Positions 14,742-24,200 of a stretch of 64,000 bases of DNA are shown here, piece after piece. Numbering within the stretch: the stretch's first letter is position 1; each line of letters begins with the position of its first letter. The stretch is taken from contig NZ_CP147518.1 in the NCBI RefSeq assembly GCF_037201965.1, forward strand, positions 4,333,001 through 4,397,000, given 5' to 3'. The position numbers were made by a program, and so were the translations under genes. A model generated the notes under the pieces. It had not been told where the DNA came from. It searched no databases and saw only the letters and a program-made list of their open reading frames with translations. The stretch comes from Spirosoma sp. SC4-14. Lineage in GTDB: Bacteria; Bacteroidota; Bacteroidia; Cytophagales; Spirosomataceae.

Positions 14742-15722
14742 CTAATTGCTCCCAGTGAGCCGCTCCCAGTTGCCATGCGCAAACAACTCCTTTTGTGCTG
14801 CCGAAAGCGTTGCTTCTTCCAGAAACAAACGCGCCTGTCCACCCGGCCTATACTGGTAGGGGTAATCGGTGGAGAACAGAATCCGCTCGGAGCCAACCAG
14901 CTCAACGGTGCGCTGCAAATACGATTGATGCCACATACCACTTGGCGTTACGTATAGATTCTGCCGGACATACTCGGCAATGGGCCTTTGTAGCTTTGCG
15001 ATATGCCCCAGAGAATTCATCCGTTCCAGAAAAAAAAGAATCACCTCGCCCCAGTGACCCAGAATAAGTTGCAGATTCGGACATTCGTCGAACACACCGG
15101 CAAGCAGCAGGCGCACGAATTGAATACCAGCCTCGTAGTGCCATCCCAACCCAAACGTTGCAAAGGCCGTATCGACAATATCATTAAATCCCGAGTAGTA
15201 GACATCCCTCACGGCACGCTGTGGAATTTGCGGATGAATAAACAAAGGCACGCCCAGCGCTTCGGCGGTTTTGAACATAGGCCGGAAATCGGGATGATCC
15301 AGATTCTTGTCGCGTGTACGACCGCAGAGCATGGCCCCAACTAACCCGAGCTGCCGGACACTTCGTTCCAGTTCGGGCGCAACGTGTTCCGGCGACGCCG
15401 TTGGCAGTGTGGCAAATCCCTGAAAGCGGGTGGGGTGCTTTGCAATGGTTGCGGCTATAAAGTCGTTCGTCTGCTGAGCCAGCGTCACGCTTTGCTCCGG
15501 TTCGAGATTGTGCAGAGCGGGTGTCGTTACCGACAGCACCTGCACATCCACACCGCTTTCGCCCATAAGCGCCAGCCGATGCGGGCCGAGGTCGTCGAGA
15601 AGTTTTTCAATCTCACCCCGGTCTAAACGATCGGTTCCCTCCTGCCCGATTGCGGATGCCGCCCACGCAGCCCGAATAGATGGGGTCAGGAAATGCTCTT
15701 CGATGGCAATCAGCTTCGTCAT
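14742..15722 (-). CDS. amidohydrolase-2 (ACMSD/resorcylate decarboxylase-like) protein
   Basis: A 326-residue TIM-barrel metal enzyme. The start A-I-E-E-H-F-L-T-P supplies the E-x-H metal ligands, H-P-Q-I-P a further His, G-H-W-G-E the active-site His and F-S-T-D-Y-P-Y the final Asp. This is the set expected for the family of aminocarboxymuconate-semialdehyde and gamma-resorcylate decarboxylases. Length fits and no signal peptide is seen, so it is cytoplasmic. It sits downstream of the VOC gene but behind a terminator, so it may have its own promoter. Likely a decarboxylase or hydrolase of aromatic acids; the substrate is unknown. Confidence 0.85.
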   Translation of the reverse strand: MTKLIAIEEHFLTPSIRAAWAASAIGQEGTDRLDRGEIEKLLDDLGPHRLALMGESGVDVQVLSVTTPALHNLEPEQSVTLAQQTNDFIAATIAKHPTRFQGFATLPTASPEHVAPELERSVRQLGLVGAMLCGRTRDKNLDHPDFRPMFKTAEALGVPLFIHPQIPQRAVRDVYYSGFNDIVDTAFATFGLGWHYEAGIQFVRLLLAGVFDECPNLQLILGHWGEVILFFLERMNSLGHIAKLQRPIAEYVRQNLYVTPSGMWHQSYLQRTVELVGSERILFSTDYPYQYRPGGQARLFLEEATLSAAQKELFAHGNWERLTGSN

Positions 15723-15748
15723 GCGTTTATTGTTTCTCGTTTACAGCT

Positions 15749-15801
15749 AAAAAACGTAGTACCGTATCCAGCCGCCCATCGGGACCGCTAGATACGGTAC
15801 T
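15749..15801 (-). terminator. intrinsic terminator after the VOC gene
   Basis: On the minus strand an 11-bp stem (AGTACCGTATC at 15791-15801 with its complement at 15758-15768) is followed after a few bases by six T (15747-15756 region). It separates the VOC gene from the amidohydrolase gene. Confidence 0.7.
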
Positions 15802-15835
15802 GTAAACAAGGGTAAGATGTTTCGATTATCGAAAT

Positions 15836-16246
15836 TTAGCCCTGCTGATCAAACTTCGCCAGAGCTTCCGCACTAACTGGTGTGAAGAAATTAACCAGAT
15901 TACCGTCTGGATCGCGGAACAGCAGCGACCGATTGCCCCAGGGCATGGTAGTGGGTTTCTGCACCACGCTATCGCCCAGCATCTCGGCCAGCCGCTGGTA
16001 GTCGGCATCGACGTCGGCCACGCGAAATTCGATAATGGCCGACTGGTTATGGGCGGCTTTGGCAATATGCTCTCCGCCGAACAGTTGGAGCGTGCGGGTG
16101 CTGCCAATCGCTACCGTACCCGAAGGCGTCTGCACCTCCGCAAAATCGTCGGTATACTGAATTACAGGCAAACCCGTGACCTGCTCATAGAACGCAACGA
16201 GGGGTTTGATGGCTTCGGTAATGATTCGAACTGAGACAAAATTCAT
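15836..16246 (-). CDS. VOC/glyoxalase superfamily protein
   Basis: A 136-residue protein with the two beta-alpha-beta-beta-beta modules of the vicinal-oxygen-chelate fold. It contains L-V-A-F-Y-E-Q-V-T-G-L, G-G-E-H-I, I-I-E-F-R-V-A-D-V-D-A-D-Y and the hallmark N-R-S-L-L-F-R-D-P-D-G-N-L-V-N-F-F near the C-terminus. Such proteins act as dioxygenases, lyases or resistance proteins, and this sequence alone does not say which. A 10-bp inverted repeat just upstream of the start suggests regulation by a dimeric repressor. Confidence 0.85.
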   Translation of the reverse strand: MNFVSVRIITEAIKPLVAFYEQVTGLPVIQYTDDFAEVQTPSGTVAIGSTRTLQLFGGEHIAKAAHNQSAIIEFRVADVDADYQRLAEMLGDSVVQKPTTMPWGNRSLLFRDPDGNLVNFFTPVSAEALAKFDQQG

Positions 16247-16249
16247 GGC

Positions 16250-16278
16250 ACTTTACGTTTGTTTTGACAACGTAAAGT
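16250..16278. promoter_or_regulatory. operator-like inverted repeat in front of the VOC gene
   Basis: ACTTTACGTT (16250-16259) and its complement AACGTAAAGT (16269-16278) are separated by 9 bases, four bases upstream of the VOC start codon. A perfect dyad of this size in a leader is a good repressor-site candidate. A second, smaller dyad (CTGACA/TGTCAG) lies near 16290-16306. Confidence 0.5.
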
Positions 16279-16393
16279 AAACCGCCCCCACTGACAGCTA
16301 TATGTCAGTAGGGTGTTTTAAGGAAGGTTTTACAGTGGAACAATTCACTTTTTTATCCATATGAGCACATCCCCTACTGATCCTTGCCCCCCT

Positions 16394-18523
16394 TCATTTC
16401 GTCATCTGCATGAACGTAACGGTGCCAATGGTATTGGGTTTGCCCGGTTCGGGGGGCGAAATGGTGCCACTGATGCGGCCATTAGGTTGTTTGCTTACGC
16501 GAATGGTACGGAAACTGTACTGGCCTTTTTCATAGTTGAAGGTTTCGCCGTCGTCGTCATAGAGTCGGTAGGTGCCGGGTTTGCTGCCGTAGTACCGAAT
16601 CTCGATGGGGACAACCTCGCCGGGTTTGGGCGCATGGAGTCGGGCGGGCATGAGCGGAATAAGGCCGCCGTCTTTCACAAATACCGGAATCCGGTCGAGG
16701 CCCGGCGTAACGGTAATCTGCTGGCCATTGCCAACGAGTTCGCCCGTGTAAAAATCGTACCAGTTGCCCGTTGGCAGGGTTACGGTGCGGCTTTTCTGGC
16801 CCGCAAACAACGGAGCCACCAGCAGATACTCACCCGCCATATACTGGTCTTTTATCTCCTGCCGAACGGCTTCGGCATACGGGTTTTTCTCCAGGCTCGT
16901 CGTCAGCAGTTCGTGTTTTACGTCGGCCCGAAAGCCCTCTTCCAGGTTCATGGCCCGGAAGGGGGGCGTTCCGTCAAAATGGTAGTTGGCAAACTCACTG
17001 TACCAGTAGGGCATCATTCGCATCCGCAACAGTGCCAGTTCCTGCACCTCCTGACTCACATCGGCAAACGACCACGGTTTGGCCCCACTATCCCAGGCAT
17101 TGATCATGGCTAGTGGCGAAAAAACAACTGTCTGGAACCGGCGTATCCATTCTTCGCTGCTGTCCGACGAGCGCACTTCGGGTGTCCACAACACACCCGC
17201 GAAGCTGCTGTTGATCAGCGCCGTAATAAAATCCTGGTGTTTGTAGTAATCGTTGTAGATCACGTAGGGAAACGACGAGCCTCCCCCGTTCGAAGCCCGG
17301 ATTAGTCCAAAGGTTCGGCGGTTTTGCTGTTTGTAGAGCGCCAGACTGTGCTGCTGCATCAACAGCCCGTAAGTTTGCCGCATTTGTTCGGCTGCGTGCC
17401 CCGATGGAAAGGTCGCCACATCGGGCCAGAGCCACCAATCGTAACCGTCGACCTCATCAATTTTGTAGCCACTTACACCCGGCACTACGCCATCTTTGGC
17501 CAGTTGACCAAAGAAAATCCGTTGCGCCTGCGGGAGCGTCAGGTCGGGCACCTGCCCCGTCCAGACGGTATGCGACGCCGTAAACGGGCTGATGGCGCTG
17601 AAGATCGAGGCCGATGGCGACACATAAGGATTGAGCCACAGATTCGCCCGAACGCCTTTGTTGAGCATCGTGGTCAAAAAGCCTTTCGGATCGGGAAAGC
17701 GGGTTTTGTCCCACTCAAACGTGCAGGGATACGACTTACTTTGCCAGCCGGGTTCCAGCCCGACTACATCGAGCGGAAAGCCTTTGTGCTCAAAGGCATC
17801 GGCTTCGGCCTGCACCTCTCCGGCCGTATAGAGTTTAGGAACCCGCTGCTGAAAACCCAGTCCCCAGCGTGGCGGCAAACACCCGCCCCCATTGAACAGA
17901 TTGTAGCGCCGAACCACATCGAGCGGCTTCGGTCCGCCAAACACATAGATCTCTACTCCAGCCGCCGGAACAAGGATTTCGACGGCATCGGAATAGGGGC
18001 GGCTCGTCCAGGATTTGTCGGTATTCCGATCCTGCGACACGGGCGGGTCGGGGCTATCTTTGCGAACGGCTGTACCGGCATACACGGTCATATACCGGGC
18101 CGAATTAATAAAAACCCCATAGCCATCCGACGAGACATAAAACGGCGTTGGCGCATGGGTACGCCCATTGTCGGTACCGCCGTAATGATCGACGTGCAGG
18201 TTCAGGATTCGGCCGCGCTGGTGAACCGTCTGAAAATTAAGCCCGAAACCGTAAAGCTGTTCTGTACGATTCAGCGGAAAGCGCAGGTACGTTTTCCCGT
18301 CGATCACCCGAGCCGAAATAGCCAGTTTGGGCAGCGGGAACGTGGTTTGCCCCAGCTTCGTCAGTGCGACTATGTTTGGCATTGCACCACTGGCTGTCAG
18401 CAGGTTATAGGCTTCGGGTTTGCCAACCGTAGCCTTCCAGATACCCGGCTGAACGGGTTGCCACGTTAGGGTCTGTGCACTGGCCAGCGTTACGGTAAGC
18501 AGAACGAAAAAAAGTGTTTTCAC
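16394..18523 (-). CDS. glycoside hydrolase family 31 (alpha-xylosidase/glucosidase-like), exported
   Basis: The frame is open to 18697, but GTG at 18523 gives a proper signal peptide (VKTLFFVLLTVTLASAQ) and avoids overlap with the AraC gene; the product is 709 residues. It has an N-terminal beta-sandwich (R-T-E-Q-L-Y-G-F-G-L-N-F-Q), a barrel with P-P-R-W-G-L-G-F-Q-Q-R and G-L-E-P-G-W-Q-S-K, the nucleophile region G-Y-K-I-D-E-V-D-G, and a C-terminal sandwich ending in Y-D-D-D-G-E-T-F-N-Y. These are GH31 landmarks. It should act in the periplasm or outside on alpha-linked sugars. It lies just downstream of the AraC regulator, which probably controls it. Confidence 0.85.
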   Translation of the reverse strand: MKTLFFVLLTVTLASAQTLTWQPVQPGIWKATVGKPEAYNLLTASGAMPNIVALTKLGQTTFPLPKLAISARVIDGKTYLRFPLNRTEQLYGFGLNFQTVHQRGRILNLHVDHYGGTDNGRTHAPTPFYVSSDGYGVFINSARYMTVYAGTAVRKDSPDPPVSQDRNTDKSWTSRPYSDAVEILVPAAGVEIYVFGGPKPLDVVRRYNLFNGGGCLPPRWGLGFQQRVPKLYTAGEVQAEADAFEHKGFPLDVVGLEPGWQSKSYPCTFEWDKTRFPDPKGFLTTMLNKGVRANLWLNPYVSPSASIFSAISPFTASHTVWTGQVPDLTLPQAQRIFFGQLAKDGVVPGVSGYKIDEVDGYDWWLWPDVATFPSGHAAEQMRQTYGLLMQQHSLALYKQQNRRTFGLIRASNGGGSSFPYVIYNDYYKHQDFITALINSSFAGVLWTPEVRSSDSSEEWIRRFQTVVFSPLAMINAWDSGAKPWSFADVSQEVQELALLRMRMMPYWYSEFANYHFDGTPPFRAMNLEEGFRADVKHELLTTSLEKNPYAEAVRQEIKDQYMAGEYLLVAPLFAGQKSRTVTLPTGNWYDFYTGELVGNGQQITVTPGLDRIPVFVKDGGLIPLMPARLHAPKPGEVVPIEIRYYGSKPGTYRLYDDDGETFNYEKGQYSFRTIRVSKQPNGRISGTISPPEPGKPNTIGTVTFMQMTK

Positions 18524-18602
18524 GAAGGAAGGGTGGAGTTTACGATACAACCAACTGTCAGGGGAAGGCGGAGTCGGTTGATTTTTACTTTCGGTGGGCG
18601 AC

Positions 18603-19463
18603 TCACACGTTCCAGATGAGCTTGCGGTAGCGGCCGGGCGGCATACCGAACCGGCGTTTGAAAAGTCGCGAGAAGTAGTAGATGTCGGCAATGCCAACCT
18701 GCTCGGCTATTTCCTGCAAAGAAAACGACGACGTGGCTAACAGCAACTGGGCCTGTTCCATGCGTTTGTTAATGATGTAGTCGATGGGGCGGCTCCCCAA
18801 TACGGCCTGAAACTGCCGGGAGAAATAATCGACGTTTAAGCGTTGCAGGGTCGCGAGCTGCTCCACCGATAGTTTTTCATGCAAATGCGTGTGAATATAG
18901 GCCAGCACCTGATTAAACTGTTTGGCTCCAGGCGGCAATGGATTACCCATCTCATCGGCCGGTCGGATAAACCGACTCAGTAGTTGCAGCAGAATACCCT
19001 GCGTTTCGGTACCCCGGCTGTCGGGCTGGAGCACAACCGGCTGATTGAAACTGAGAAGATCAGCCCGATTGTCGTATGCCTTCGGGTCGATGTTTGGAAG
19101 CGACCGGTTCGGATGAAGGGTAAGCAATCGGCTGAACAATTGCTCGTCATTCGCCAGCGCGGGTGTTTCATAACAGAAAGACGCCTGCTCAAAAATAGAA
19201 CTTCCCGGTTCTTCGAGAAACGAAAGATAGTACTGTTCCATCACCGTGTCGCACTGATACCGACTGAGCGAAAAACTCGGAATCAGATAAAGATAGCCTG
19301 GTTTCAGCTCGTATTTTTTCTGGTGATGATACACCCAGGCACTACCGTTCATGACCAGATACAAACGCGAAAACGGACTGATTACACTATCGAACCGCCA
19401 CTCGTTACCGACGCGGATGTGGCCGAGGTGTAATAGGTTGAGTTTGTAAAACGGATCGGTCAT
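18603..19463 (-). CDS. AraC-family transcriptional regulator
   Basis: A 286-residue protein with an N-terminal cupin-like sensing domain (V-M-N-G-S-A-W-V-Y-H-H, L-K-P-G-Y-L-Y-L-I-P) and a C-terminal double HTH. The first HTH is K-L-S-V-E-Q-L-A-T-L-Q-R-L-N-V-D-Y-F-S-R-Q-F; the second is L-Q-E-I-A-E-Q-V-G-I-A-D-I-Y-Y-F-S-R-L-F-K-R-R-F-G, the AraC signature. It probably senses a sugar and activates GH31 downstream and perhaps the divergent cytochrome operon, whose promoter carries a pair of direct repeats. Confidence 0.9.
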   Translation of the reverse strand: MTDPFYKLNLLHLGHIRVGNEWRFDSVISPFSRLYLVMNGSAWVYHHQKKYELKPGYLYLIPSFSLSRYQCDTVMEQYYLSFLEEPGSSIFEQASFCYETPALANDEQLFSRLLTLHPNRSLPNIDPKAYDNRADLLSFNQPVVLQPDSRGTETQGILLQLLSRFIRPADEMGNPLPPGAKQFNQVLAYIHTHLHEKLSVEQLATLQRLNVDYFSRQFQAVLGSRPIDYIINKRMEQAQLLLATSSFSLQEIAEQVGIADIYYFSRLFKRRFGMPPGRYRKLIWNV

Positions 19464-19489
19464 AGGGTTAGGAGGTGTTTGTTTTAACC

Positions 19490-19608
19490 GTTGAGCATAG
19501 TCTCAGACTATGCTCGGGCGTTTTCCGGTCTCCGACCGGCGTAAAACCTGCTCAGTACTTCGGTCAGATACCGATACACGCCCGAACGTAGTACATACTA
19601 CGCTCAAC
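19490..19608. repeat. nested inverted repeats (119 bp)
   Basis: GTTGAGCATAGTC... (19490-19520) and its imperfect complement (19579-19608) form an outer stem of about 30 bp. Each arm is itself a hairpin: GAGCATAGTCT around a single C on the left, and GAGCGTAGTA/TACTACGTTC on the right. Smaller hairpins lie inside: CCGGTC-TCC-GACCGG and TCGGT-CAGAT-ACCGA. It is non-coding and sits between the divergent AraC gene and cytochrome operon. Confidence 0.8.
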
Positions 19609-19658
19609 AAGGATAGCTTTTGTCATCAAATCACGTAACCAGGTCGGATTTGTACAAA

Positions 19659-19698
19659 ATTAGCACTACTTCCTTCATTGTTCTACCAATTAGCACTA
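19659..19698 (+). promoter_or_regulatory. paired direct repeats, likely AraC-type binding sites
   Basis: ATTAGCACTA occurs at 19659-19668 and again at 19689-19698, exactly 30 bases (about three helical turns) apart, directly in front of the predicted -7 box. AraC proteins typically bind direct half-site pairs next to -35 regions. Confidence 0.5.
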
Positions 19699-19708
19699 AC
19701 TACTTTTG
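19678..19708 (+). promoter_or_regulatory. Bacteroidota-type promoter of the cytochrome operon
   Basis: TTG (19678-19680), a 20-base spacer and TACTTTTG (19701-19708) match the -33/-7 consensus (TTG...TAnnTTTG). The operon start codon is at 19753. Confidence 0.55.
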
Positions 19709-19752
19709 TACTATTCCTCCTTTGAATCAGCCTAACGCCTTACCCGAACCGA

Positions 19753-21207
19753 ATGACTTTTACTGAGTACATCGGCCATTTCCATCCGCTGCTTGTCCAT
19801 TTGCCCATCGGTATACTGCTTTTTGCGATGGCGTTGATGCTCATTGGCCGTCTGAAATCGGTCGATCTCGATGCCGCCGTTTCTATTGCCTGGTTGCTGG
19901 GAGCGGTGTCGGCATTGCTGGCCTGTGGAGCGGGCTGGCTACTGGCCCAATCGGGCGAATACGATGCGAAGCTGGTACAACTCCATCAATGGACAGGCCT
20001 CGCAACGGCTGGCATCAGTACGCTTACGGTTCTGTTGAAGCGCTATCGCTGGCCGCTGGCTATTGCCACGGTTTGCCTGCTCACCGTGGCCGGTCACTAT
20101 GGCGGCAACCTCACCCACGGCGAAGATTATCTTTCCTTTACTCGCCATACCGATTCTGCGTCCGATACGACTACACTCGCTCAAGCTGAACCAGTAGCTT
20201 TACGAACCGATTCGACCACACAAAGCAATCAGCCCACCATTCGGCGGACGTTTTTCTACCGCGATCAGGTTGTTCCGGTTCTGAAAACGAACTGCTATTC
20301 GTGCCACTCTGCCCGCAAGAAAAAAGGCGGGCTACGGCTCGATACGGAAGCGTTTATCAAACAGGGCGGCAAAAACGGGGCTGTGCTGGTAGCCGGTAAT
20401 CCCCAAAAAAGTAAACTGTTCAGCTACCTGCTGCTTCCCCACGACGATGACCAGCATATGCCGCCCAAGGGAAAACGTCCGCTGACCAATCAGGAGATAG
20501 CCATTCTTCATCACTGGATCAAATCAGGGGCTTCGTTTCGGGAAGAAATGGAAGTAATTCCAGCTCAGGAAACGCCACTGGCAACGGTTGCCAGTTTGCC
20601 GGTTCCTGAGCTGGCGGTTCCTGCATTAGCCGATACGGTTAATGCCCCTCCCTATAACAACGAGCCAGGTGTCGAAACATCGATACTGGCCAAACCGGTA
20701 GCGGCCCCCGATGCCGCCCTTGTCAACAAACTGAAGCAGCAACAGATCGCGCTGGGTCCTCTTCGCGAAGACACGCCTTACCTGACGGCCAACTTCGTCA
20801 ACGTGAAAACCATTCGGCCCGATATGCTAACAGATCTGGACGGTGTTCGTCAGCAACTGGTTCACCTTCGTCTGACCAATCAGCCGGTTGCCGATGCCGA
20901 CATCAAACGGTTTATGACCTATCCGAACCTGACGCGGCTCAATCTGGAAAACACGCGCATTACCGATACGGCGCTGGCCTACCTGAGCCAGTTGCCAAAT
21001 CTGGAACAGCTCAACCTCTACGGCACGTCGGTGACAGATGCGGGCCTGGAAAAACTGGCCAGGTCGCCCCGATTAAAAGTGGTATATCTATGGCAAACCA
21101 AAACCACACCAACCGGCATCGACCGGCTCCACAAGGCGAAACCAACGCTGAAAATCGAAGCGGGTAATCTGCAATTGACCCACCCCGATACAAACAAAAC
21201 CCTGTAA
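19753..21207 (+). CDS. membrane protein with planctomycete-type cytochrome and leucine-rich repeats
   Basis: A 484-residue fusion. Residues 1-120 hold four hydrophobic helices with conserved His (H-F-H-P-L-L-V-H-L-P-I-G; L-H-Q-W-T-G; G-H-Y-G-G-N), as in DUF2231 membrane domains. Residues 165-260 form a PSCyt1-type cytochrome c module with C-Y-S-C-H at 181-185 and the likely axial Met in Q-H-M-P-P-K at 236. After a Pro/Ala linker, residues 340-470 form leucine-rich repeats (L-T-R-L-N-L-E-N-T-x-I-T-D-x-A-L). It probably anchors an electron-transfer and binding module on the periplasmic side. First gene of the operon with the DUF1549/1553 and DUF1501 proteins. Confidence 0.85.
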   Translation: MTFTEYIGHFHPLLVHLPIGILLFAMALMLIGRLKSVDLDAAVSIAWLLGAVSALLACGAGWLLAQSGEYDAKLVQLHQWTGLATAGISTLTVLLKRYRWPLAIATVCLLTVAGHYGGNLTHGEDYLSFTRHTDSASDTTTLAQAEPVALRTDSTTQSNQPTIRRTFFYRDQVVPVLKTNCYSCHSARKKKGGLRLDTEAFIKQGGKNGAVLVAGNPQKSKLFSYLLLPHDDDQHMPPKGKRPLTNQEIAILHHWIKSGASFREEMEVIPAQETPLATVASLPVPELAVPALADTVNAPPYNNEPGVETSILAKPVAAPDAALVNKLKQQQIALGPLREDTPYLTANFVNVKTIRPDMLTDLDGVRQQLVHLRLTNQPVADADIKRFMTYPNLTRLNLENTRITDTALAYLSQLPNLEQLNLYGTSVTDAGLEKLARSPRLKVVYLWQTKTTPTGIDRLHKAKPTLKIEAGNLQLTHPDTNKTL

Positions 21208-21224
21208 CGTCAACGACTAACGGT

Positions 21225-24200
21225 ATGCTACGGTTTTTTCTGCTCCTGCTCACCAGTGCTCCGGTCTGGCTCCCGGCTCCACCGCCCGCCGATGGCGTTA
21301 AGTTGCCCGCCGACGTGGCGGCTGCCTACCAGAAGCTACCCGCCGAACTGGACTATAACCAGCACGTGAAACCCATTCTGTCCGACAAGTGCTTTGCCTG
21401 CCACGGACCCGACAAGGCCAAACAGAAGGCGGGCCTGCGGCTCGATCTGGCGCAGAACGCCTATGGCCCTCTGCCCGAAAGCCCCGGTAAAGTGGCCATC
21501 AAACCCGGCAATCTGGCCAAAAGTGAACTGGTTCTCCGCATTTTGTCGGCAGACCCGACCTACAAAATGCCAACACCTCAGTCGCACCTGACGCTATCGG
21601 CCGACGACAAAGCGGTGTTGGTGAAATGGATAAAAGATGGGGCCGTTTATAAACCGCACTGGGCCTTTGTGAAGCCCGAAAAGAAACCCATTCCGGCCGT
21701 TAGTCAGACGCTGGCAGGCTCAATTCGTAACCCCATCGACAAGTTTATTATCAGTCGGCTTGAACGCGCTGGCTTGAAACCAGCTCCCCAGGCCGCTAAA
21801 GACCTACTGCTACGCCGGTTATCGCTCGACCTGACGGGCTTACCGCCTACTGTTTCGGAACTCGATGCCTTTTTGAACGATACGAGTCCGAATGCCTACG
21901 AAAAACAGGTCGACCGGCTGCTGGCGTCACCGCATTTTGGCGAAAAAATGGCTATCGACTGGCTCGATCTGGCCCGGTTTGCCGATTCGCACGGCTATAC
22001 AGTCGACCGCCTGCGGGATATGTCGCCCTACCGCGATTGGGTGATTCGGGCATTCAACCAGAATATGCCCTATAACACCTTCATTCATCAGCAACTGGCG
22101 GGCGATCTGATGCACGGACCTGCGGGTGGCCCACCCACGCGCGATATGCTGATTGCGACAGCGTTTAATCGAAATCATCCGCAGAATATGGAAGGGGGCA
22201 TTGTGGAAGAAGAATTCCAGACCGAATACGTGATGGATCGGACCAATACGCTGGGTGATGCATTTTTAGGCCTGTCGCTGGGGTGCGCCCGTTGCCACGA
22301 TCATAAGTACGATCCGATCTCGCAGAAAAATTACTACGAACTCTACAGCTTTTTCAACAATGTGCGCGAGGCCGGGCAAATTTCCTGGAACGACGATTTA
22401 CCCACACCAACGCTCCTGCTGCCGACGCAGAAAGAGGAAGAACTGATTCAGTTCATGCGATCGGCCATTTCGGAGCAGGAAGCCAAACTTGCCAACGTTC
22501 GTCAGCAGGCGACCCCATCGTTTACTCAATGGCTGACGTCGGGCACCTATCGCACCTTAGGGCATGAAACGATTCCGCAATCGGGTTTGCAGGGTTTGTA
22601 CACGTTTGAAGATTCGCTCAGAAATAGCCTGAATCCAAAACAAACCGGCCTGATGAAACGCGATGCGGGTGATCCCGACAAACCTGTATTCGAGAAAACG
22701 ACGCGGGGGCAGGTCTTAACGCTCAATGGCGATTCGTATGCCGATTTACGGGATGTTGGCGTTTTTCGGATGGCAGACCCATTTTCCATCGGCATATGGG
22801 CCTGGTTTCCGAAAGATCTTTCCGAGGGCGTTATTTTCCATAAGAGCAACGCCGAGCGGCTCTACAATTTCAAAGGCTACCAGCTTTCCCTCAAAAATAA
22901 TCGACTGGAAATCAGCATGGCACATACAGCTCCGTCCAATGCCATAACCCGCCAGAGCCGATTGCCCGTTCCGCGCGAAAAATGGGTGCAACTGACGATG
23001 AGCTACGATGGGTCGGCCAAAGCCGATGGCTTTCAGTTGTATCTGGATGGGAACGAACTACCGATGGAAACGGTGATCGACCAGTTATATAAGGACATTA
23101 TCTTTTATGACAAAAAAAGCGAACCTGCCCTGCAAATCGGTGGCTGGTGGCGCGGACTGGGTTTTAAAGGCGGCAAAGTCGACGATGTGGTTGTCTATAA
23201 TCGTCAGTTAACGCCCTTCGAGATTAGTGTTCTGGCGCGCAAAAACAGTTGGGCAACGGTTGCACAAAAAGCACCAGCCAAGCTGACCGCCGATGAAAAA
23301 GCCCTTTTACAGGCTTACTACCTGTCGGCGGTTGATCCAGCGGTGACGGCAGAACGGCAAACCTTACAGAAACTCCGCACGGCCTTTAGCGACTCGACCC
23401 GCAACATTGCCGAAATCATGGTAATGCAGGAGATGCCTACGCCTAAAAAAGCCTTTCTGCTACAACGCGGGCAATACGACGCCCGTGGGCCTGAGGTTTT
23501 CCCCAATACGCCCGCTTCCATTTTACCTTACCCAACGAACCTTCCCAAAAACCGGCTCGGGCTGGCGCAATGGTTAACCGATACCAGTAATCCGCTAACG
23601 GCCCGTGTAGCCGTGAACCGCTACTGGCAGAATTTCTTTGGAACCGGGCTTGTCAAAACAACTGAAGACTTCGGCAATCAGGGCGAACTACCCAGCCATC
23701 CCGAACTGCTCGACTGGCTGGCGGTTACGTTCCGGGATGAGTATAACTGGGACGTAAAACGGTTGGCAAAGCTCATGGTGATGTCGGCCACTTACCAGCA
23801 GGATTCGCACTCGACCGCCGAACTGCGCGAGCACGACCCTGAAAACAGATTGTTAGCCCATGGTCCGGCAACCCGCCTTACGGCCGAAATGCTCCGCGAC
23901 AATGCACTGGCGGCCAGTGGGCTGCTAAATCCGGCAATCGGTGGCAAGAGCGTGAAACCCTACCAGCCCGAAGGATTGTGGGAAATCAACAGCATGACCT
24001 ATAAACCCGACTCAACGGATGCCATTTACCGCCGTAGCCTATATGTGGTCGTGAAACGATCGGTACCCAATCCAACATTGGCCACCTTCGATGCGCCTTC
24101 CCGCAGCAGTTGTGTTGTGCGCCGACAACGCACCAACACGCCCTTGCAGGCACTGGTAACCCTCAACGACCCTACCTTTCTGGAAGCCGCGCGTGTGCTC

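Noticed and set aside
16361..17113. 250-codon plus-strand frame opposite the GH31 gene
   Set aside because: Antisense shadow; composition is abnormal and the GH31 reading has clear family motifs.
17324..18469. 381-codon plus-strand frame opposite the GH31 gene
   Set aside because: Antisense shadow of a real gene with GC-rich third positions; its product is basic and has no domain.
18524..18697. 58-residue N-terminal extension of the GH31 protein
   Set aside because: It overlaps the AraC gene and hides the signal peptide; GTG at 18523 is more plausible.
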